DNA from: Ananas comosus
Lineage: Eukaryota; Streptophyta; Magnoliopsida; Poales; Bromeliaceae
Assembly: GCF_001540865.1 (NCBI RefSeq)
Contig: NC_033640.1
Coordinates: 345,174 to 409,173 of the forward strand
Length of the DNA: 64,000 nucleotides
Direction of reading: 5' to 3'
Below, in pieces: positions 62,415 through 64,000 of this stretch (the stretch's first letter is position 1; the number at the start of each line of letters is the position of its first letter). Under the pieces are notes generated by a model. It made no database searches, was not told where the DNA came from, and saw only the letters and a program-made list of their open reading frames with translations. The translations under genes were made by a program, and so were the position numbers.

Positions 62415-63609
62415 AAGAAAAGAGGAAGGAGACCTCTCTCTCGCGGTCCACGAGGTGGGGTGTGCCTTATGGACCGCGTGCCTGCTGCCCCTCTCCCTCT
62501 CAATCTCGTGATTTTTGAGTGTTGGTTTTCGTTTTCGCTCGTTTCGAGCAAAAAACGAAAACACGCGTTTTCATTACAATTCGTAAAAAAAAAAAAATTT
62601 GAAAAATTCTTTTTATGATCAAACAAATATTGGAATCTTACTTTTTTACTAAATTTATTTTCTTGAGGAACCAAACTCACCCTAAGCCGAAATCGATCAC
62701 TACCATTTATATCATTTATATAGTGCTAATTCTCACCAAAATTCATTCTTTGATCATTACAAGTGTCCCCTCTGATAAACTGCGACTTATTTCACAAAAC
62801 TTCAAGAAAAAAATAGATAAAAAATTAAAGCTTCAGAGACATATGGGAACATACGTGAATCGAAAACAACCACAAGGAACGGAAAATAACCTGGTACTCA
62901 ATAATTCTCAAACAATTGTAACATGAAATTAGTGATTTGACCCGTCACAACTATCGTACGATCAGAATCGATAGAAATGACAAAAGATGGACCAAATATC
63001 ACATAAGAGTAAACTTTCTTAGTTTCTCCATTTGTCTGTAACTGATTTTCCAGTTAAAAATAACCTTAAGTGGAACTAAAGTGCAGGTGAAGAAATTTTT
63101 CCACATAATTATTTTATTTTTACTAAATTTTTCATACTACCTAGCACATAAGAAGACGAAAAACAAAGTTACAACAATTGATTTTTAATTTTGAAATAGT
63201 AGAGTGGCGAATGAATTTAATTTGCCCCAAACCAAATAAGTAACTGCACCGTCCCTATGTACAACAAGGCCAAGCAGAGAAATATCGTGTAAATATCTCC
63301 ACCTATAGGGTTTAAATCACAACTCGTAGTGAGAAAAAACCTCGGCAAACAGAGAACTACTTGGCGAAGCTCGTACGAACGGATCAAAAACCTAGGGTTT
63401 TAATCAAGTCATAGTGAGAGAGAGAGAGAGAGGGGGGGAGNGTCGTAGAGCTTGCCCTTGGCGGAGAAGACGACGAGGCCGACCTCGGCGTCGCAGAGCA
63501 CGGCGAGCTCGCGCGCCTTCTTCATGAGCCCGGCCCGCCGCTTCGAGAAGCACACCTGGCGACTCGCCTTGTCCTCGATCCGCCGCAGCTCCACCCTCCC
63601 CCTCACCAT
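59296..63609 (-). CDS. MIKC-type MADS-box transcription factor, possibly FLC-like
   Basis: DNA-binding transcription factor expected to bind CArG boxes as a dimer. Exon 1 (63609-63442) encodes the MADS domain, [20 protein letters not shown]...[18 protein letters not shown], 56 residues, and is cut by an N at 63441. Further exons: 61569-61512 ([19 protein letters not shown]), 61185-61127 ([19 protein letters not shown]), 61052-60953 (100 bp, K-box; [20 protein letters not shown]), 60769-60728 (42 bp; [14 protein letters not shown]), 59627-59589 ([13 protein letters not shown]), and a likely last exon 59487-59296 ending PLPFLLLDT. The 100- and 42-bp K-box exons are the classic MIKC pattern, and phases agree if about 20 bases are missing at the N. 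The VELRRIEDK and [15 protein letters not shown] features suggest the monocot FLC/ODDSOC-like clade; clade is inference. Last-exon acceptor uncertain. Confidence 0.85.
61961..62682 (-). mobile_element. PIF/Harbinger-like MITE in MADS-box intron 1
   Basis: 722-bp element matching 32626-33356 in reverse orientation: GGGTGTGCTCGGTTCGACGT at one end, reverse complement of CCAAACTCACCC at the other, the AT-rich block, and GTTTTCGCTCGTTTCGAGC. Followed by TAA and preceded by CAA, so the TAA/TTA target duplication is imperfect. A (TA)n run at 62370-62408 is part of it. ORFs at 62367-62680 are element sequence. Confidence 0.82.
63441..63441. other. Single N at the end of MADS exon 1
   Basis: Immediately follows the LYD codons on the coding strand; beyond it lies a C/T-rich microsatellite with no splice donor in the expected place. 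Bases are probably missing here. Confidence 0.9.
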
Positions 63610-64000
63610 CGCCGCGCCCTTCCCCGACCCCCACAAAACCCTAATCCCCGCCCCCACGAACGAAGACGAAGACGACGCAGAAGCGGGGGAGGAGGGGATT
63701 TGTAGGGCAACATCGATGGACGTATCGATCGATCGATCGATCGATCGATGACCTCTCTCTCTCTCTCTCTCTGGAATCGCAAATGGGGAGAAAGGGTGGT
63801 GGGGAAGGGGACGAGAAGAGGTTCGCGTCGCCATCGACCTCATCGCGATCGACACGTAGGTCTCGTGGAGGGTGTTTTATTCGGCTTTCTGTTGTCGAGC
63901 ACCTGCGCCTCCTCCTCCCCAGTCCTCACTCGCTCGCTCCCACTTCTTTTTCGTTTTTTTTTCTTTTTTTCTTTTGCTTTTTATGCCCTCGTACGAGGAA
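63610..64000 (-). promoter_or_regulatory. 5' UTR and promoter-proximal region of the MADS-box gene
   Basis: Includes a (GATC)n run (63725-63748) and (CT)n on the plus strand (63752-63772), then GC-rich sequence. An in-frame extension upstream of the MVRG start is open but has no MADS similarity; MADS proteins normally start at this Met. Window ends in a T-rich tract. Confidence 0.45.

Overview
This is nuclear DNA from a monocot plant, most likely a commelinid such as pineapple; the species call is an inference. The evidence is: spliced genes with GT-AG introns, one very GC-rich gene (phospholipase C) beside AT-rich genes, plant-only families (DUF3339, nodulin-like transporter, CAMTA, non-specific phospholipase C, MIKC MADS-box), and AT-rich intergenic DNA full of small non-autonomous transposons and (TA)n or (GA)n microsatellites.

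Genes, left to right. (1) The 5' two exons of a nodulin-like major facilitator transporter, minus strand, running off the left edge (1-2271). (2) A single-exon DUF3339 small membrane protein, minus (13208-13420). (3) A complete 12- or 13-exon CAMTA calmodulin-binding transcription factor, plus (28333-38908). (4) A complete 3-exon non-specific phospholipase C, plus (46666-49009). (5) Two tandem NTF2 nuclear-transport-factor genes, both minus (50442-53150 and 55064-57716), made by a duplication of about 4.3 kb; one copy is normal and the other has a frameshifted C-terminus. A terminal-exon fragment of an unidentified membrane protein lies between them. (6) A 7-exon MIKC MADS-box gene, minus (59296-63609), possibly of the monocot FLC-like type. 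These are unrelated housekeeping, signalling and regulatory genes, with no sign of a cluster sharing one pathway.

The rest is mobile-element debris, much of it with readable ends: tRNA-derived SINEs with 12-13 bp target duplications, several Mutator-type MITEs with 9-bp target duplications, a PIF/Harbinger-like MITE present once in a CAMTA intron and once in the MADS-box first intron, Helitron-like ends, two MITE families that sit inside (TA)n microsatellites, an LTR-retrotransposon fragment, and an organellar 23S/26S rRNA fragment.

The segment 16.44-20.39 kb is repeated almost unchanged at 20.41-24.45 kb around a 25-N gap. It looks like an unmerged contig overlap, not a biological duplication. 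I found no new defence or biosynthetic system. The most unusual items are the palindrome-array MITE nested in a SINE, the divergent NTF2 copy, and the telomere-like hexamer array inside the phospholipase coding sequence.
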